A DNA stretch of 64,000 bases from Polyangium spumosum (GCF_009649845.1 NZ_WJIE01000001.1:372001-436000); one strand, 5' to 3'. Positions 1 through 9,604 are shown, counted from the stretch's first letter. Notes: generated by a model from the sequence alone, not told the origin. Numbers and translations: made by a program.

Positions 1-613
1 TCTGCTCGGCGATCTCGTTGACGCTGCTGATGATCTCGCCGATCTGCTGCGTGCGCTCGGTCAGATCGAGGATCTTGGCCGCGATGAGCTCGACCTGCTG
101 GCGCAGGCGATCGATGCCCTCGATCGCGGCGACGACGTCGCGCTGGCCATCCTGGGAGATCTGCTCCGATTGCTCGGCGATCTGGATGATCCCTTCGGCC
201 TTCTCGACGTTCTGGATCCCGACCTCGTTGAGCTCCTCGATGGTCGTCGTGATGTCGTTGACCATCGCGGCTTGCTGGCTGCCGCTCGCGGCCTGCTGGC
301 GCGTGCTCGCGAGCAGCTCCGCCAAGGTGCCCGCGACCTGATGGCCGATCGTGCGCATCCGCGTCGCGGCGGTGACCCCGCGTCCGGCCTTCCGGTTCGA
401 CTCGACGAGCGTGGAGAGCGCCGCGTGCAGGCGCGCCGCGCGGGGCTCGTCGGACGGCGGGGCCGCGAGGTCGCGCCCGTCGTCGCCGCGCGCGATGGCC
501 TCGACGTCCGCGACGATGCGATCGAGGTAGACGTCGATCTTGCGCCGCGTGACCGCGCGGCGGGCCGCAGGATCGCGCTCTTTTTGCTCGTTCGATTCCG
601 TCTTGTCAGCCAC
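1..613 (-). CDS. Methyl-accepting chemotaxis-like signalling protein, soluble (3' end outside window)
   Basis: At least 204 residues are visible; the C-terminus lies beyond base 1. The GTG at 613 is preceded by GGAG at good spacing. The N-terminus is charged and hydrophilic, with no signal peptide or membrane segment. From about residue 85 the chain becomes a long heptad-like helix rich in Gln, Glu and Ile, and ends in the window with LTERTQQIGEIISSVNEIAE, typical of an MCP signalling domain approaching its CheA/CheW-contacting hairpin. It is therefore likely a cytoplasmic chemoreceptor-like transducer. It lies 62 bases downstream of the FIST protein on the same strand, which may supply the sensory input it lacks. 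The truncated end means that a further output domain cannot be excluded. Confidence 0.85.
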   Translation of the reverse strand, partial: MADKTESNEQKERDPAARRAVTRRKIDVYLDRIVADVEAIARGDDGRDLAAPPSDEPRAARLHAALSTLVESNRKAGRGVTAATRMRTIGHQVAGTLAELLASTRQQAASGSQQAAMVNDITTTIEELNEVGIQNVEKAEGIIQIAEQSEQISQDGQRDVVAAIEGIDRLRQQVELIAAKILDLTERTQQIGEIISSVNEIAEQ

Positions 614-675
614 TTGCTCTCCGCTTCTCAGCTTCGGATCGGTCGCCCCGTTTTTCAACCCGGAAAGTCGAACCG

Positions 676-1863
676 TCAATCGGGCAGGATCGCGACGACG
701 GAGGTCGAGTTGTGCCACCCGGACTGCTGTCCCGGCGTGAGCGCGATTTCGCCGTACGTCTCCCAGCCGATCAGCGGCACGTCCTGGCCCACCACCGAGC
801 GGAACGCGTCGACCTGACGTTTGTACTGCTCGCCGAGGAAGATCCGGCGGCAAATGCAGTCGAAGACCAGGACCGCGCCCGGCTTGCCGCCCGCGAGGTT
901 CGCGAGCGCGCTGCGCGCCGCGTGCTCCGCCGCCGAGACGAGCTTCTCCTCGCTGCCCCGCATGATCGTGACGCTCGCGCCCACCGGCACCTCGGAGGCC
1001 ATCACGATCGAGCCGTCCTCGTTCGCGGTGAGCGGCGCCCGGATCTTGTACTCGCCGCTCGACGTGAGCATGCCGAGCTCGTGCGTGATCATGAACGCGT
1101 CGCGGGTCGCCGGCGTGATCGGCTCGCCGATCCCCGCCGCGAACCGCTCGTAGGCCAAGAGCGCCGGGCGGCCGTCGATCTCGTGGATCACGTTCCCCGC
1201 GGCGCGCGTCACGATCATGCTCGGGCACGCGGGCGAGAGGCCGTGGCGCACGCCGATGCCGATCGGCGTCCTCGAGAACGCGTACACCACGACGAGCGCG
1301 TCCGTGTGGTGCCGATCGTCGAGGAACACGTCGGTCCGCGCGAACTTCGCGTCGTCCGCCGCGGCGCCGCCGACGACCTGCGCGAGCATGCCCGCGGACG
1401 CGTGCACGCCCTCCACGATGTCCTCGCCCTGCCCGGCGAGCCCGTCGCTCAGCACGATACACGTCGCGTGCGGGAAGCCGGCCGCGCGCGCGGCGCGGTG
1501 CTCCGCCGCGAACGCCTTGAGCGCCTCGAGGGTCGCGCCGTGCCGCTGGCCCTTGAGGTTCCGGCCGAAGCCCACGCGGAAGCGGATCGCGTCGCTCTTG
1601 ATCGCCATCACGGCGACCGAGCCGTGCCCGACGTGCGCGCTCGTGAACTCGCCCGCGGTCGAGCAGCCGACGAGCGGCACCGGGCCCGTGATCTTCCGGA
1701 TCGCGGGCAGGAGCTTGCCGTAGTCGTGGTTCGTCGACGCGAACACGAAGACGATGTCCGCCTCGCCTCCGCCGAGCGCGCGCAGCGCCTCTTGCGCGGC
1801 CGCGGTCCCCGCGTCTGTGGAGGACGATTCGTTCGAGAAACCGACACCCGCCCTTGTCGCCAT
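676..1863 (-). CDS. FIST domain sensory protein
   Basis: 395 residues from the ATG at 1863. An N-terminal FIST_N-like half contains VPLVGCSTAGEFTS and alternating hydrophobic strands. The C-terminal half ends with the FIST_C signature VPLIGWETYGEIALTPGQQ followed by a short strand. FIST domains are intracellular small-ligand sensors (amino acids are the proposed ligands) that usually feed chemoreceptors, kinases or cyclases. Here there is no fused output domain, and the next gene on the strand is a soluble MCP-like protein, so the two probably form a split receptor. An upstream in-frame extension exists, but its composition is unlike the family, so the ATG is preferred. Confidence 0.88.
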   Translation of the reverse strand: MATRAGVGFSNESSSTDAGTAAAQEALRALGGGEADIVFVFASTNHDYGKLLPAIRKITGPVPLVGCSTAGEFTSAHVGHGSVAVMAIKSDAIRFRVGFGRNLKGQRHGATLEALKAFAAEHRAARAAGFPHATCIVLSDGLAGQGEDIVEGVHASAGMLAQVVGGAAADDAKFARTDVFLDDRHHTDALVVVYAFSRTPIGIGVRHGLSPACPSMIVTRAAGNVIHEIDGRPALLAYERFAAGIGEPITPATRDAFMITHELGMLTSSGEYKIRAPLTANEDGSIVMASEVPVGASVTIMRGSEEKLVSAAEHAARSALANLAGGKPGAVLVFDCICRRIFLGEQYKRQVDAFRSVVGQDVPLIGWETYGEIALTPGQQSGWHNSTSVVAILPD

Positions 1864-2201
1864 GTGCGCCTCCCGTCGATCGACGAGCGCCCACGGTGCC
1901 CGACCTCGGGCCCCTCCGTCAACCGCCGCCCGGGCGGTCGTCGGGATGCGAGCCACGCCTCGCGAGCACCTACCTATCGGTCTTCGCGCGGGGCGCATGG
2001 ATGATCGATGTACCCTGCGCCACCGGCTCGATGCGAGCCTGGATCCACGCTTCGGGCTCGAACGGTGTGCCCGTTTTTTTTTGCGTACCAAAAACTCGCA
2101 TCGATTGCGATCCAGGGGCAATCTTCGGTAGCATGCTTTGCAGTGGGGGTGCGTACTGGAGCACGCACGCCCTCATCCGATCCGGCTCTCCAGCGAGGTG
2201 A
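1864..2201. promoter_or_regulatory. Divergent intergenic region between FIST gene and kinase gene
   Basis: A 338-base gap separates divergent genes. It holds a nine-T tract near 2074-2082 and an A-rich stretch near 2090-2096, both rare in this GC-rich sequence. A possible promoter for the kinase is TTGCGA (2105-2110), an 18-base spacer, then TAGCAT (2129-2134). No convincing ORF lies in the gap. The promoter call is weak because the -10 box is a poor match. Confidence 0.35.
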
Positions 2202-3926
2202 ATGTCGACCATGGAGGGGTCCAGCGTCACGAAGGGGCCCGAGGCCAATACCCTCGGCAAATACAGGCTCATCGCCGAGCTCGGCCATGGCGGTATGGCC
2301 GAGGTCTACCTGGCCGTCGTGCAGGGACCTGCAGGGTTCAACAAGCTCTGCGTGATCAAGCAGATCCGCCCGCAGCTCGCGACGGATCCCGAGTTCCTCG
2401 GCATGTTCCTCGATGAAGCGCGGCTCGCGGCGCGGCTGTCCCACCCGAACGTCGTGCAGACGAACGAGGTCGGTCAGGAGGGCGATCGGTACTTCATCGC
2501 GATGGAGTACCTCGAAGGCCAGCCGCTCAACCGCATCCTGCACCGGATCGGCCGCGACGGCGGGCTCACGCTCGCGATGCACCTGCGCATCATCGTCGAC
2601 ATGCTCTCCGGCCTGCACCACGCGCACGAGCTGACCGATTTCGATGGCACGCCGCTCAACGTCGTGCATCGCGACGTCACGCCGCACAACGTGTTCGTCA
2701 CGTACGACGGGCAGGTCAAGGTCGTCGACTTCGGCATCGCGAAGGCGATGAACTCGTCGGCCGAGACGCGCCTCGGCGTGGTGAAGGGCAAAGTCGCGTA
2801 CATGGCGCCCGAGCAGGCGCGCGGCGAGCGCGTCGACAGGCGCGCGGACATCTTCTCCGCGGGCGTGATGCTCTGGGAGGCCGCGACGGGCCGGCGCCTC
2901 TGGAAGGGCATCCCCGATCTCACGGTCCTGCATCGCCTCATCAACGGCGACATCCCCGCGCCGAGTTCGGTCGATCCGAACGTGCCCGAGGGCCTCGAGA
3001 AGATCGTGATGAAGGCGCTCGCGCTGCGCCGCGAGGACAGGTACGCGACCTCGACGGATCTCGCGACCGCGCTCGAGGAGCTGCTCGATGAGATGGGCGA
3101 CAAGAGCTCGCTGCGCGAGGTCGGCAAGCTCGTCGCGAAGCACTTCGACGAGAACCGCTCGAAGATCAGGCAGATCGTCGAGGCGCAGCTCAAGGCCGCG
3201 AAGTCGCTGGCGACGACGGAGTTCCAGTCGATCAACCTGCCGCACCTCGACGGCAGCGCGGCGTCGGGCCCGATGTCGGTCGATCGGACGGGCGCGCGCG
3301 AGGCGATGTCGAGCCAGGATCTCTCCTCGCCCGGCACGCGGCGCACGAACGGCGTCTCGTCGCCCACCTCGCTCACGGCCTCGACGGCGGCCGCGACGAA
3401 CACGGGCTCGCAGGCCGCCGCGGGATCGAAGCGCGGGCTGTTCGGCGCGGTCGCGCTCATCGGCGTGGCCGCGGTAGGCGTGGGCGTCTGGTTCATGACG
3501 CAAAAGCCCCCGCCCGCGCCGCCGCCCCAGGCGACGGTCGCGCCGGTCTCGAGCGAAGTCGAAGTCACGATCACCGTCACGCCACCCTCCGCGAAGATCT
3601 TCCTCGACGGCAAGGAGCTCGCGACGAACCCGTACGCCGGCAAGTTTCCCCGCGAGGACAAGACGCATATCATCAAGGCAGAGGCCACCGGTTTCACCGC
3701 GCGCAGCCGCGACGTGACGTTCGACAAGAACCGCACGATCGAGATGGTCCTCGAGCAGCAAGCCGCGACGCCCCTGGCGACGACGACGCCCCCCGCGGAC
3801 ACCGCGAAGGAAAAAACCAAGGTCATCTTCGTTCCGCAGCCGCCCCCGACCGCCGAAGATCCGATGAAGGCCGGCGGCACCAAGAAGACGAACCGCACCG
3901 TCGACCCGAACAACCCGTACCAGTGA
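2202..3926 (+). CDS. Serine/threonine protein kinase with C-terminal TM and PEGA domain
   Basis: 574 residues. The start is ATG 2202, with GAGGTGA just upstream; a second ATG lies 9 bases on. The kinase domain (about 20-285) has the Gly loop ELGHGGMAEVYLA, the ATP-binding Lys in VIKQI, the catalytic loop HRDVTPHNVF, the DFG in VVDFGIAKAMN and the APEQ motif. The HRD loop has Thr where most kinases have Lys, a variant often seen in myxobacterial kinases. A Ser/Thr/Ala-rich linker leads to one membrane segment near 405-427 (ALIGVAAVGVGVWFM). After it comes an extracytoplasmic PEGA domain (VTPPSAKIFLDGKEL), so a periplasmic binding module may control the cytoplasmic kinase. The stop overlaps the next start, implying coupled translation. 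Confidence 0.95.
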   Translation: MSTMEGSSVTKGPEANTLGKYRLIAELGHGGMAEVYLAVVQGPAGFNKLCVIKQIRPQLATDPEFLGMFLDEARLAARLSHPNVVQTNEVGQEGDRYFIAMEYLEGQPLNRILHRIGRDGGLTLAMHLRIIVDMLSGLHHAHELTDFDGTPLNVVHRDVTPHNVFVTYDGQVKVVDFGIAKAMNSSAETRLGVVKGKVAYMAPEQARGERVDRRADIFSAGVMLWEAATGRRLWKGIPDLTVLHRLINGDIPAPSSVDPNVPEGLEKIVMKALALRREDRYATSTDLATALEELLDEMGDKSSLREVGKLVAKHFDENRSKIRQIVEAQLKAAKSLATTEFQSINLPHLDGSAASGPMSVDRTGAREAMSSQDLSSPGTRRTNGVSSPTSLTASTAAATNTGSQAAAGSKRGLFGAVALIGVAAVGVGVWFMTQKPPPAPPPQATVAPVSSEVEVTITVTPPSAKIFLDGKELATNPYAGKFPREDKTHIIKAEATGFTARSRDVTFDKNRTIEMVLEQQAATPLATTTPPADTAKEKTKVIFVPQPPPTAEDPMKAGGTKKTNRTVDPNNPYQ

Positions 3927-5011
3927 TGAAGAAATCCCGACGCATCGCCCTCGCGGTCGCCCTCTCGCTCCCCGTCATCCCCCTCGTCGTGTCGGCCCAG
4001 CAGCCCGCAGGCGGGGCCCCCACCCCGGCCCCCGCAGAGAAGCAGGCCGAGCCCACGAAGGAAGCCAAGGAAGAAGCGTCGCGGCGCTTCAAGCGTGGCA
4101 TCGAGCTCTTCGGCGAAGGCGACTACCGCGCCGCGCTCGTCGAGTTCCGCCGCGCCAACGAGCTCGCCCCGAATTACAACGTCCTCTACAACATCGGGAA
4201 CGTCTACTTCCAGCTTCAGGACTACGCGAACGCGCTCATCTCGTTCGAGAAGTACCTGGCCGCGGGCGGCGCCAACATCGATCCGAAGCGCCGCGCCGAC
4301 GTGGAGAAGGACATCGAGAAGCTGCGCACCCGCGTCGCGCGCGTGGAGATCACGACGAGCGTCCCGGACGCCGACGTGACGATCGACGACGTGCCCGTCG
4401 GCAAGACGCCCTTCGCGAAGCCGATCCTCGTCAACCCCGGTCGCCACCGGATCGTGGCGACGAAAGAAGGGCGCACGAGCGCGTCGAAGCTCATCGAGGT
4501 CGCGAGCTTCGACTCCGAGCGGGTGACGCTCGACCTCGCCGAGATCACGAAGCCGACCGAGACCGGGACCGCCCCCACGGCGCTGCCCACGGCCACGGCG
4601 ACGACGCCCGCGACGACGAGCACGGGGCCCGTGACCCCGCCGCCCCCGCCGCCCAAGTCGATCCCGTGGGCGGGATGGGGCGTGACGGGCGCGCTCGCGG
4701 TCGGCGCGATCGCCACGGGCGCGCTCGCGCTCTCGAAGAACAGCGAGCTCGCGGATCTGCGCACGCTCGAGGCCGGCGAGACGCCGCCGACGAAACAAGC
4801 GCTCGAGGACGCCGCGAGCTCGACGGGGACGATGGCGCTCGTGAGCGACATCTTCACGGGCGCAGCCGTCGTGGCCGGCGTCGTGACGCTGGTCTTCACC
4901 TTGCGTGATCCGGCGCCACCCGCGGGCACGGCGCCCGCGAAGACGGGCTTCGTCAAGCGCCTCGATCTCGGCGTGTCGCCGACGGGCGTGAACATCTCCG
5001 GCAGCTTCTGA
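3926..5011 (+). CDS. Secreted TPR and PEGA domain protein
   Basis: 361 residues from the ATG at 3926, sharing a TGATG junction with the kinase stop; a GTG one codon earlier is also possible. A signal peptide is clear (MKKSRRIALAVALSLPVIPL, ending near SAQQ). About two TPR units follow at 50-125 (FKRGIELFGEGDYRAALVEF). A PEGA domain spans about 140-205 (VTIDDVPVGKTPFAKPI). Then come a Thr/Pro-rich linker and a hydrophobic segment near 250-270 (VTGALAVGAIATGALALS). It is probably an envelope-attached adaptor that works with the kinase, which also carries a PEGA domain. No catalytic motif is visible. Confidence 0.88.
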   Translation: MKKSRRIALAVALSLPVIPLVVSAQQPAGGAPTPAPAEKQAEPTKEAKEEASRRFKRGIELFGEGDYRAALVEFRRANELAPNYNVLYNIGNVYFQLQDYANALISFEKYLAAGGANIDPKRRADVEKDIEKLRTRVARVEITTSVPDADVTIDDVPVGKTPFAKPILVNPGRHRIVATKEGRTSASKLIEVASFDSERVTLDLAEITKPTETGTAPTALPTATATTPATTSTGPVTPPPPPPKSIPWAGWGVTGALAVGAIATGALALSKNSELADLRTLEAGETPPTKQALEDAASSTGTMALVSDIFTGAAVVAGVVTLVFTLRDPAPPAGTAPAKTGFVKRLDLGVSPTGVNISGSF

Positions 5012-5033
5012 GCGTCGCTCGCTGAAACACGAG

Positions 5034-5067
5034 AGGCCGCGGCGCCGCAGGGCATCGCGGCCTTTTT
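5034..5067 (+). terminator. Rho-independent terminator after kinase/TPR-PEGA operon
   Basis: An 8-bp perfect stem, AGGCCGCG (5034-5041) with CGCGGCCT (5056-5063), has a 14-base loop and is followed at once by a run of T. It sits 23 bases after the stop of the TPR/PEGA gene. Confidence 0.75.
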
Positions 5068-5084
5068 CGTGCCCGCTCGTCCGC

Positions 5085-5129
5085 GCGCGCGCCTTCGAAA
5101 CGAAGACGCCGCCCCGGAGGACGGCGTCT
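5085..5129 (-). terminator. Probable terminator of the binding-protein gene
   Basis: A perfect 8-bp stem (AGACGCCG at 5104-5111, CGGCGTCT at 5122-5129) lies 23 bases past the minus-strand stop at 5152. Read on the minus strand it is followed by TCGTTTCG, only moderately U-rich, so termination is likely but not certain. Confidence 0.45.
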
Positions 5130-5151
5130 CGTGCGCTTCAACGAGCTTCGT

Positions 5152-6894
5152 TCACTGACAGGCGGCGGCCGGCGTGCCCGCGAGCGCCTTCGTGTCGGCG
5201 TCGTAGTACTCGCCCGAGAGCTGATGCGCGGCCTTCCCGGTGCCGTCGTCCGCGAGGCAGAAGATCTGCACGTTCGCGGCGGGCTCACCCGTCGCCGAAT
5301 CGAAGTTCAGCGGGCCGAAGGCGCCGCTGTAGTCGATCGACTCGTACGTCCCGTCGCTGAGCGCGTTCAGGGTCTTGCCGAGCGCACTCGAACCCGCGGG
5401 GATTTCGGCCTCCTCGGTAGCCGCGGACGACATCTTGGTCATGCCGACGGCGAGGTTCTGCCCGGAGAGCACCCCGTTCTTCACCGTGGCCGCGGCGTAA
5501 AAGAGCAGGTACGCCGCGTCGTACGCGCTGGCCGCGCCGAAGATCGAGGGATCCCCCTGCCCTTGCCCGAAGATCGAGCTGTACGAGAACCGGAACGATT
5601 TGTAGAGCGGATCGTCGTCCTGCGGCCCGGGGACGACGCCCGTCGTGCGCCTTCGCCAATCGGCGCGCGCCGTCGCGTTGCTCTCGGCGTTGACGGTGTC
5701 CGCAAGGGCGCCGGAGAAGTTCGCGTCGGAGAAGACGTAGCGGGGACGATAGGCCGCCGTGTTCCAACCGACCTCGATCGGCGCGAAGATCTCGGTGATC
5801 GCCTCGCCGGTCCCGAAGAGCAGGACGATGTGCGCGCCGGCCGTGATCGCGGCGCTCGTGGCCTCCCCGTATTTCGTCGGGTTGCCCATCACGTCGTCCG
5901 GATTGCCGTAATCGGACAGGATGTAATTGGCGCCGTTGTCGATCGCGGGCACGCCGTTGAAGACGAGGTTCTGCTGCAGCGCGTCCTTGAGGCCGGTCCC
6001 GTACGCGTCGCCCTTGTGGAGCACCGCGACCTTGATCTTGTCGCTCGCCTGCAAGGCGAGCTCGGCGCGGATCTCGTTTTCGAGCTGCGTCACGTATTTC
6101 GCGATGGCCTCGGCCTGGAAGTTGTCCGAGGGGACCGTGCGCCACACGAGGCCCGCGGGGGCGCCGGCGGGTTTGTCGGCGAGCTGGGTGATGGAGGGGC
6201 TCGTGCCCGAGGCGCTGATGAAGAGCACGCCCTTCGGGATGGTCACCTCCGTGGCCGTCTTGATGGCGATGCCGCTGAAGGCACCGCCGATGATCGCTTG
6301 CACGCCGACGTTGTCGATGAGGTGGTTGGCCGCCTCGACGCTCTTCTCCTCGAGGCCCTCGTCGCTGCAGCCGACCATCACGACTTCACGGACGCCCGTC
6401 TGGCCGGCCGGGTTCGGCAGGCCGTTCGCGGTCTTCTCGAGATCGTTGATGGCCAGCTTGATGCTGTTCTCCATCGAGATGCCGATCACGTCGTCGGGCG
6501 CGGGCGCCGTCGTCGGGTGGATCGAGCCGATCACGAAGGCGTTGTCGACGCGGTAATCTCCCTCGACGACCTGGCAGAGCGGCGAACGGATGGGCTTGCA
6601 GAGGCCGCTCTGCGCGCCGGGATCCTTGCGGCAGATGTCGGTCTCGTTCGCGCAATCGCTCGTCTTGGCGCACGTCACGCCGCTGCTCGCCACGCAGACG
6701 TTGCTCGCGTCGCACGTGTAGCCGCTCGGGCACGCCGTCTGCTCGTCGCATTGCTTCGTGCTCGTGTCGACGATGACGGAGCAGGAGGGCGTGGCCGCGA
6801 CGATGCCGGACGCGAGCGCGAGCACGCCGAGGATGCCCCGTCGAAAAGAGTTCCGCTTCTGCACGTCACCGCTCCCGCCAAACAAGGAATCCAT
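5152..6894 (-). CDS. ABC transporter substrate-binding lipoprotein, branched-chain amino acid type
   Basis: 580 residues from the ATG at 6894, which has GAGG 7 bases upstream. A GTG at 6864 with GGGAG would give a shorter, more typical lipoprotein signal (MQKRNSFRRGILGVLALASG); a third ATG at 6918 has no good ribosome site. The signal ends at a Cys in ATPSC. Next comes a Cys-rich stretch (CPSGYTCDASNVCV and similar) that may form small disulfide knots. The rest is a type I periplasmic binding fold of the LivJ/receptor kind: VMVGCSDEGLEEKSVEAAN, a central strand IKVAVLHKGDAYGTG, and a hinge region. No permease or ATPase gene is adjacent, so it may act as a free-standing sensor or serve a distant transporter. 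Confidence 0.85.
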   Translation of the reverse strand: MDSLFGGSGDVQKRNSFRRGILGVLALASGIVAATPSCSVIVDTSTKQCDEQTACPSGYTCDASNVCVASSGVTCAKTSDCANETDICRKDPGAQSGLCKPIRSPLCQVVEGDYRVDNAFVIGSIHPTTAPAPDDVIGISMENSIKLAINDLEKTANGLPNPAGQTGVREVVMVGCSDEGLEEKSVEAANHLIDNVGVQAIIGGAFSGIAIKTATEVTIPKGVLFISASGTSPSITQLADKPAGAPAGLVWRTVPSDNFQAEAIAKYVTQLENEIRAELALQASDKIKVAVLHKGDAYGTGLKDALQQNLVFNGVPAIDNGANYILSDYGNPDDVMGNPTKYGEATSAAITAGAHIVLLFGTGEAITEIFAPIEVGWNTAAYRPRYVFSDANFSGALADTVNAESNATARADWRRRTTGVVPGPQDDDPLYKSFRFSYSSIFGQGQGDPSIFGAASAYDAAYLLFYAAATVKNGVLSGQNLAVGMTKMSSAATEEAEIPAGSSALGKTLNALSDGTYESIDYSGAFGPLNFDSATGEPAANVQIFCLADDGTGKAAHQLSGEYYDADTKALAGTPAAACQ

Positions 6895-7012
6895 GATCTT
6901 GCCTCGATCCTGCAACATTCCAGAGGCGGGATGATACCCGGACGGACGCGGGCGATGGGTACGAAATACGCGGCGGCCGAGCCTCCAGAGCGTTTTTCCT
7001 GGGCCGGCTGGC

Positions 7013-9604
7013 TCACGCCTTCGCGGCGAGCGCGCTCTCGATCATCGCCGCGCGTTGCGAGAGGAGCGCGAAGGGCGCCGCGGGCAAGCCGACCTCCGCC
7101 GCGGCCACGAGCGCGGCCGCGAAGGCCACGATCGCAGCCTCGAGGACGCGCCCGAGCGGACGATCGACACGCTCGGCAGGCGCCGGGAGCGCCGCCACCG
7201 CGCCCATGAGCGCCGCGCGCACCGAAGCCCCGGCCGCAGGCGGCGCGGCGACGCCGGCGTGACGCGCGATCTCCTGCACGAGAGGGTCCGTGAGCCTGGC
7301 AACGAAGCGCTCTTCGACGTACGCCTCGAGCCCGGGATCGGTGCGCTTTCGTTCGTCGGTGAGATCGCCGAGCGGGCGCAGATCCGCGACGAGCGCGCGC
7401 CGCGCAGGCTCGAGGGCGTTCTCGATCGAGGCAGCGATCGTGCGGCGATCGTGGCGAAGCTTGGCCGCGGCCGCGCGGAGCGCCTCGTGCGTCGCCCGCG
7501 TCTCCTCGATCTTCGTGCGATCCTCCGCGGCGCGCGCGGCCGCGACCGTCGCGAGCTCGCGCGCGATGCGCAGCGCCCTGCGGCGGAGGGCGCGCTCGCG
7601 TAGCTGCGCGGAGCGATCGACGATCCGCTCGGCGAAGAGCGCCTCGACGCCCGCCCACCCCGAAGCCTCGAGCGCGGCGGCGTCGCCGAGCTTTCCCTTC
7701 AAGGAGAGCCGCGCGGAGAACGCGAGCGGCGGCGCGTACGAGCCGATCCCCGTCTCCTCGAGGCTCTTCTGCACGTGCACGAGGACGTGCGCGAGCTCCG
7801 CGGGCGAGAGGCGATCGGCCTTGTTGACGAGGATCTGCACGGGCACGCCGAGGCCCTCGATCTCGGAGAGCACGCGCCGCTCGCTCTCCTTCATCGGGCC
7901 GCTCGCGTCGAGGAGCCAGACGGCGACGTGCGCCTCGTCGAAGGCCTGCCTCGCCGCGGCGATGTGATCCGGATCGGGCGCGTTGAAGCCCGGCGTGTCG
8001 AGGATCTCCACGCGCTTGAGCCGCTCGATCGGCGCGTAGATGAAGACCCGCTCGACCCGCGCGCCATCGGCGGCGAGGCTCTTCAAAGCAGACTTCAAGC
8101 CGGCATGCGGTACGACGCGATCGGGCGCCCCACGCACCACGATGCGCGCGAACGGATCCGGCGCCCACGCGACCCAGTGCAGCGTCGCGGTCGTCGGCAA
8201 GACGCCCGTCGGCGCGACGTCCTCGCCGAGCAGCGCGTTCAGGAAGGTGCTCTTGCCGGCGTTGAACTCGCCCACGACGGCGACGCGCAGCGGTCGCTCG
8301 CGCTCGACGGCGATCGCCTCCACGCTCGTGACGAGGTCGAGCCGCTCGAGCGCGCGCGCGGAGCGGCCGAGCTCGTCGAGCAGATCGGGCCAGGCGGCGA
8401 TCCCCTCCCCCGGGACCCAGCTCGTGATGACGCCGCTCGCGATCTCGGCGGCCCACGCGGCGGCCTCGCCCGAGACGCGCTCGAGCTTGGCGAGCGCCGC
8501 GCGATGACGGCCCTCGGCCGCGAGCACGGCGCCCTCGCGGAGCGTGCGCAGATCCTCGGGCAGGCGGCCCGGATCCCGCGCCGCGAGCGCGTGCAGAGCG
8601 TCGAGGTCTCGCGTCTCGGTGGCGAGCCTGAGCAGCGCGGCCGCGGCGCCTGCGTGCCCGGCAGAGAGGCCACGCGAGAGGGCCGCGCGCGCGTCGGCCC
8701 GGCGGCCCTCGGCGAACGCGAACGCCGCGGCCCACGCAGGCTCCTCGAGGAGCCCGGCTGCCGTCACGACGCGGCGCGCTCGATCGACGAGCACGACGTC
8801 GCGGCAGCTCGCGATGAGCGCGGTCAAGAGCTCCGCGGAGCCCGGCGCGTCGAGGATGCAGGCGCGCAGGCCGAGGTCGAGCGCGCTCGACCATTGCCCC
8901 TCCGCGAACGCGAGCCGCGCGAGGACGAGCGCGCCGCGACCGTCGATCCGCTCGGGATCGAGGACCGGCGCATACCGCGCAGCCGCGGCCACGTCGCCGA
9001 GCGCGAGCGCGCACTCGGCCCGCCGCAGCGCGACTTCGCGGTCCACGCTCGAGGGCTCCGCTCGGACGAGCCGAGCTGCGCCCCCGGCCCCCCCGGGCGC
9101 CGCAGGCAGCTCCGTCCCGCTCGCCATGATGACCGCGAGCGGCGTACCGATCCGATCGAGCCAGCGACCGGCCCGCGCCGGATCGCCGGCCCAGAGGTCA
9201 CGATCACACAGGTCGAGCAGCGCGAGCCGCGCGGCTTCACGCTCTTCAGGCGCGTCGGCCGCGCGCTCGAGCGCCTCTGCGGCGCGCATGTCGCCCATGC
9301 GCGCCCGCGCCTGACCGAGCCTGAGCCACACGTCGGCGCGCCATGGCACGAGCGTCGCGAGCTCGGCGAGCGCCTCGGCGGCCTCGTGATCGAGGCCCGC
9401 GTCCTCGGCGGCGTCTGCCCAGAGCGCGAGTCCGAGCGGCGATCCAGGCACGCTCGCGAGGATCGTCCTCGCGAGGTCCCGCGCTTCGAGCGGACGGTCC
9501 CGCTGGAGCGCGAGCTCCGCGGCGCGGCGCTCGTTCTCGAGGCCACGCGCCAGGATTTCGACCCGCCCGAAGAAGTTCGATAGGCTTTCGACGAGCCGCG
9601 CCAT
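7013..9604 (-). CDS. Dynamin-like GTPase with N-terminal helical repeats
   Basis: 863 residues from the ATG at 9604. Residues 1-420 are Ala/Leu/Arg-rich helices resembling TPR or HEAT-like repeats. A dynamin-type GTPase follows: G1 GEFNAGKST near 445, G3 DTPGF near 535 and G4 NKAD near 593. The last 200 residues are long helices, as in bacterial dynamin-like proteins that bind or remodel membranes. The chain ends with a hydrophobic stretch suited to membrane contact. Codons near 9041-9085 encode GAARLVRAEPSSVDRE, a piece related by DNA sequence to the 51-bp repeat just upstream at 9642-9794 but in the opposite orientation. The gene lies 31 bases downstream of the membrane-protein gene and may be cotranscribed with it. 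Confidence 0.88.
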   Translation of the reverse strand: MARLVESLSNFFGRVEILARGLENERRAAELALQRDRPLEARDLARTILASVPGSPLGLALWADAAEDAGLDHEAAEALAELATLVPWRADVWLRLGQARARMGDMRAAEALERAADAPEEREAARLALLDLCDRDLWAGDPARAGRWLDRIGTPLAVIMASGTELPAAPGGAGGAARLVRAEPSSVDREVALRRAECALALGDVAAAARYAPVLDPERIDGRGALVLARLAFAEGQWSSALDLGLRACILDAPGSAELLTALIASCRDVVLVDRARRVVTAAGLLEEPAWAAAFAFAEGRRADARAALSRGLSAGHAGAAAALLRLATETRDLDALHALAARDPGRLPEDLRTLREGAVLAAEGRHRAALAKLERVSGEAAAWAAEIASGVITSWVPGEGIAAWPDLLDELGRSARALERLDLVTSVEAIAVERERPLRVAVVGEFNAGKSTFLNALLGEDVAPTGVLPTTATLHWVAWAPDPFARIVVRGAPDRVVPHAGLKSALKSLAADGARVERVFIYAPIERLKRVEILDTPGFNAPDPDHIAAARQAFDEAHVAVWLLDASGPMKESERRVLSEIEGLGVPVQILVNKADRLSPAELAHVLVHVQKSLEETGIGSYAPPLAFSARLSLKGKLGDAAALEASGWAGVEALFAERIVDRSAQLRERALRRRALRIARELATVAAARAAEDRTKIEETRATHEALRAAAAKLRHDRRTIAASIENALEPARRALVADLRPLGDLTDERKRTDPGLEAYVEERFVARLTDPLVQEIARHAGVAAPPAAGASVRAALMGAVAALPAPAERVDRPLGRVLEAAIVAFAAALVAAAEVGLPAAPFALLSQRAAMIESALAAKA
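9041..9085 (-). repeat. Diverged inverted copy of the 51-bp repeat inside the GTPase gene
   Basis: Read on the minus strand, these 45 bases align without gaps to a plus-strand unit at 9642-9794 with 38 matches by hand count. Both contain GGCTCGTCCG followed by GCGGAGCCC. It is inserted in frame and translated. Confidence 0.6.

Noticed and set aside
5152-7209. Plus-strand frame opposite the binding-protein gene
   Set aside because: Low-complexity Arg/Val/Asp translation; the minus strand has a signal peptide and a periplasmic-binding fold.
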